Part shown: one piece after another, positions 4,954 through 6,663 of the stretch | Numbering within the stretch: position 1 is the first letter of the stretch | How the letters are laid out: every line of letters begins with the position of its first letter | Source: Mageeibacillus sp. UBA1193 | GTDB lineage: Bacteria; Bacillota; Clostridia; Saccharofermentanales; Saccharofermentanaceae | NCBI GenBank assembly: GCA_002310155.1 | Contig: DBYF01000126.1 | Coordinates: forward strand, 8,676-15,338 | Length of the DNA: 6,663 nt | Reading direction: 5' to 3' | Translations under genes and position numbers: made by a program | Notes under the pieces: model-generated | Told to the model about the DNA's origin: nothing | Databases searched by the model: none | What the model saw: the letters and a program-made list of their open reading frames with translations, nothing else

Positions 4954-6663
4954 TTACTCTTCTGCTTCTGCCATGGCCGGAGCTTTGACTTCCGCTTCCT
5001 TTTTACGGATCACGATCTCATCGCCTTCCGCGTCTACCAATGCGGTGGATCCGGAATCGACTGTTCTGTCGAGAAGTGCCTCGGAGAACTTGTCCTCGAC
5101 CATGGACTGGATGACACGCTTGAGCGGTCTTGCACCGTACTGCGGGTCATAGCCCTTCTTCGCGAGAAGTTCTCTTGCAGCATCTGTCAGTTCGATCTCG
5201 ATACCGAGTTCCTTGACGCGCTTGCTGAGGCTCTCTGTAAGCAGGTCAACGATCTTGAGGATCGACTGCTTGCCGAGCATTCTGAAGAAGATGATCTCAT
5301 CGACACGGTTGATGAACTCCGGATTAAAGGCCTTCTTCAGTTCCTCGAGAACGAGTTCTTTTGCCTCGCTGTATGACTTACCGCCGTAGAGCTTATCTGC
5401 ATCCGCCTCATCGAAGAACGGATCGTCTGTCTTCTTTTCCGTCGGGATAGAGAATCCGATGTGGCGTCCCGCGGATGTGGTCAGCATTCTCGCACCGATA
5501 TTCGATGTCATGATGATGATCGTATTCTTAAAGTCAACGACGCGTCCCTGACCATCTGTCAGACGGCCGTCATCGAGGATCTGCAGCATCGAGTTGAAGA
5601 TCTCCGGATGTGCCTTCTCGATCTCATCGAAAAGCACTACCGAATACGGCTGACGGCGTACTTTCTCAGTCAGCTGTCCGCCCTCTTCGTAACCGACATA
5701 ACCCGGCGGCGAACCGATGAGTTTTGCGGAGTCGTGCTTCTCCATGTACTCGGACATATCGACACGGATCAGGGCATTCTCGTTACCGAACATGACCTCT
5801 GCCAGTGCTTTTGCCAGCTCGGTCTTACCAACACCGGTAGTACCGAGGAAGATGAACGAACCGGAAGGACGCTTCGGATCTTTAAGACCCAGACGGCTTC
5901 TTCTGATTGCCTTGGAGATCGCGGTAACTGCCTCATCCTGGCCGATAACACGCTTCTTCAGTTCTTCTTCGAGAGTCTTCAGACGCTCTGCATCGCTCTC
6001 GGTGATCTTCTTGACCGGGATACCTGTCCAGCGGGCCACGATGTCCGCGATGTCATCCGGTGTCAGGGCCAGATCCTTCTCGGAGCTTACGACCTGCTGA
6101 CGCAGTGTGCTGAGTTTCTCCTCAAGGAGTGTCTCCTCATCACGCAGTTTCTGTGCAGTCTCGAAGTCCTGGTTGTTTACGGCTTCCTGCTTCAGACGCA
6201 TGATCTCGTTGATACGCTCACCGATCTTCTTCGTCTCATCCGGCTCGGTAGAAGCGTTGATACGGAGTCTCGATGCCGCCTCATCGATCAGGTCGATCGC
6301 CTTATCCGGCAGGAATCTGTCGGTGATGTAACGGCTGCTCAGGATAACTGCCGCGTCGATCGCATCGTCCGGGATCTTGATGCCGTGATGCTCTTCGAAC
6401 TTGCTTCTGATACCCTTCAGGATCAGGATCGTATCCGTGGTACTCGGTTCCTTAACGAGGACCTGCTGGAAACGGCGCTCCAGCGCAGAGTCTTTCTCGA
6501 TATGTTTTCTATATTCATCCAGTGTGGTCGCACCGATAACATGCAGTTCGCCTCTCGCGAGAAGCGGCTTGAGCATGTTCGCCGCATCCATTGCACCATC
6601 GGCATTACCTGCGCCCATGATGGTGTGCAGCTCGTCGATGAAAAGGATGACGTCGCCGGCCTT
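4954..6663 (-). CDS. clpC: ATP-dependent Clp protease ATP-binding subunit ClpC (N-terminal part outside window)
   Basis: Hexameric AAA+ unfoldase that feeds damaged or regulatory proteins into the ClpP protease in the cytoplasm. Only the C-terminal 569 residues are in the window; the N-domain and the first Walker A lie beyond the right edge. Counting from the first visible codon, the order is the D1 Walker B VILFIDE (5-11), D1 arginine fingers R63-R64, a short middle region with a UVR-like stretch (about 150-185), D2 Walker A GTTGVGKT (274-281), pore loop GYVG (321-324), Walker B VVLFDE (342-347), sensor-1 N388, arginine finger R453 and sensor-2 GARPLKR (510-516). The IGF tripeptide (402-404) matches the ClpP-docking loop, and the short middle domain argues against ClpB. 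A polar acidic insertion (about 406-432) follows this loop, and the tail is Ala/Glu/Lys-rich. The Walker A has Thr where most Clp proteins have Pro (GPTGVGKT), which still fits the motif. traX follows after 21 bases. Confidence 0.93.
   Translation of the reverse strand, partial: KAGDVILFIDELHTIMGAGNADGAMDAANMLKPLLARGELHVIGATTLDEYRKHIEKDSALERRFQQVLVKEPSTTDTILILKGIRSKFEEHHGIKIPDDAIDAAVILSSRYITDRFLPDKAIDLIDEAASRLRINASTEPDETKKIGERINEIMRLKQEAVNNQDFETAQKLRDEETLLEEKLSTLRQQVVSSEKDLALTPDDIADIVARWTGIPVKKITESDAERLKTLEEELKKRVIGQDEAVTAISKAIRRSRLGLKDPKRPSGSFIFLGTTGVGKTELAKALAEVMFGNENALIRVDMSEYMEKHDSAKLIGSPPGYVGYEEGGQLTEKVRRQPYSVVLFDEIEKAHPEIFNSMLQILDDGRLTDGQGRVVDFKNTIIIMTSNIGARMLTTSAGRHIGFSIPTEKKTDDPFFDEADADKLYGGKSYSEAKELVLEELKKAFNPEFINRVDEIIFFRMLGKQSILKIVDLLTESLSKRVKELGIEIELTDAARELLAKKGYDPQYGARPLKRVIQSMVEDKFSEALLDRTVDSGSTALVDAEGDEIVIRKKEAEVKAPAMAEAEE

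Noticed and set aside
4576..5376. Open frame of 266 codons on the + strand across the traX-clpC junction
   Set aside because: It is antisense to two recognisable genes, has no ribosome binding site, and its product is low in hydrophobic structure and matches no family.
4954..6663. ClpB disaggregase as an alternative identity for the Clp gene
   Set aside because: The middle region is short with a UVR-like stretch rather than the long ClpB coiled coil, and an IGF ClpP-docking tripeptide is present.

Overview
The window looks like chromosomal DNA of a Gram-positive, moderately GC-rich anaerobe of the Clostridia. This is inferred from strong GGAGG-type ribosome binding sites, a ClpC-type Clp ATPase with a UVR-like linker, a Firmicutes-type MATE pump, a chromosomal TraX-family protein and a LexA-like box of the Bacillus/Clostridium type. 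There are six protein genes and no RNA gene, CRISPR array, insertion sequence or phage gene. The genus cannot be told from the sequence.

Layout. A MATE-family efflux pump (5' end cut by the window edge) runs on the + strand to 1365. It converges, with only 16 bases between, on a minus-strand gene for a DUF4130 / TIGR03915 'probable DNA metabolism' protein (1382-2167). A 189-base divergent intergenic region follows, then surE (5'/3'-nucleotidase, 2357-3139) and an AraC-type regulator fused to a GyrI-like effector domain (3214-4086), both +. A strong hairpin terminator at 4125-4161 separates these from a minus-strand pair: clpC (3' part, from the right edge to 4954) followed 21 bases later by a TraX-family membrane protein (4932-4177), probably read from the same transcript.

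The most informative part is the intergenic region 2168-2356. The DUF4130 gene has a near-consensus sigma-A promoter (TTGACA, 17 bases, TAAAAT). A LexA/DinR-like box lies inside its spacer and a second, weaker palindrome with CGAA/TTCG ends lies just past the predicted transcription start. This suggests that this poorly characterised DNA-metabolism protein belongs to the SOS regulon here. Its usual radical-SAM partner gene is not next to it.

The genes do not form one pathway. The window is mostly housekeeping or stress functions (nucleotide phosphatase, Clp proteolysis, drug efflux, probable DNA repair) in short transcription units. No clearly new multi-gene system was found. The leads worth following are the SOS-like promoter of the orphan DUF4130 gene, the clpC-traX arrangement with a hairpin early in traX, and a possible internal translation start in the AraC-GyrI gene.
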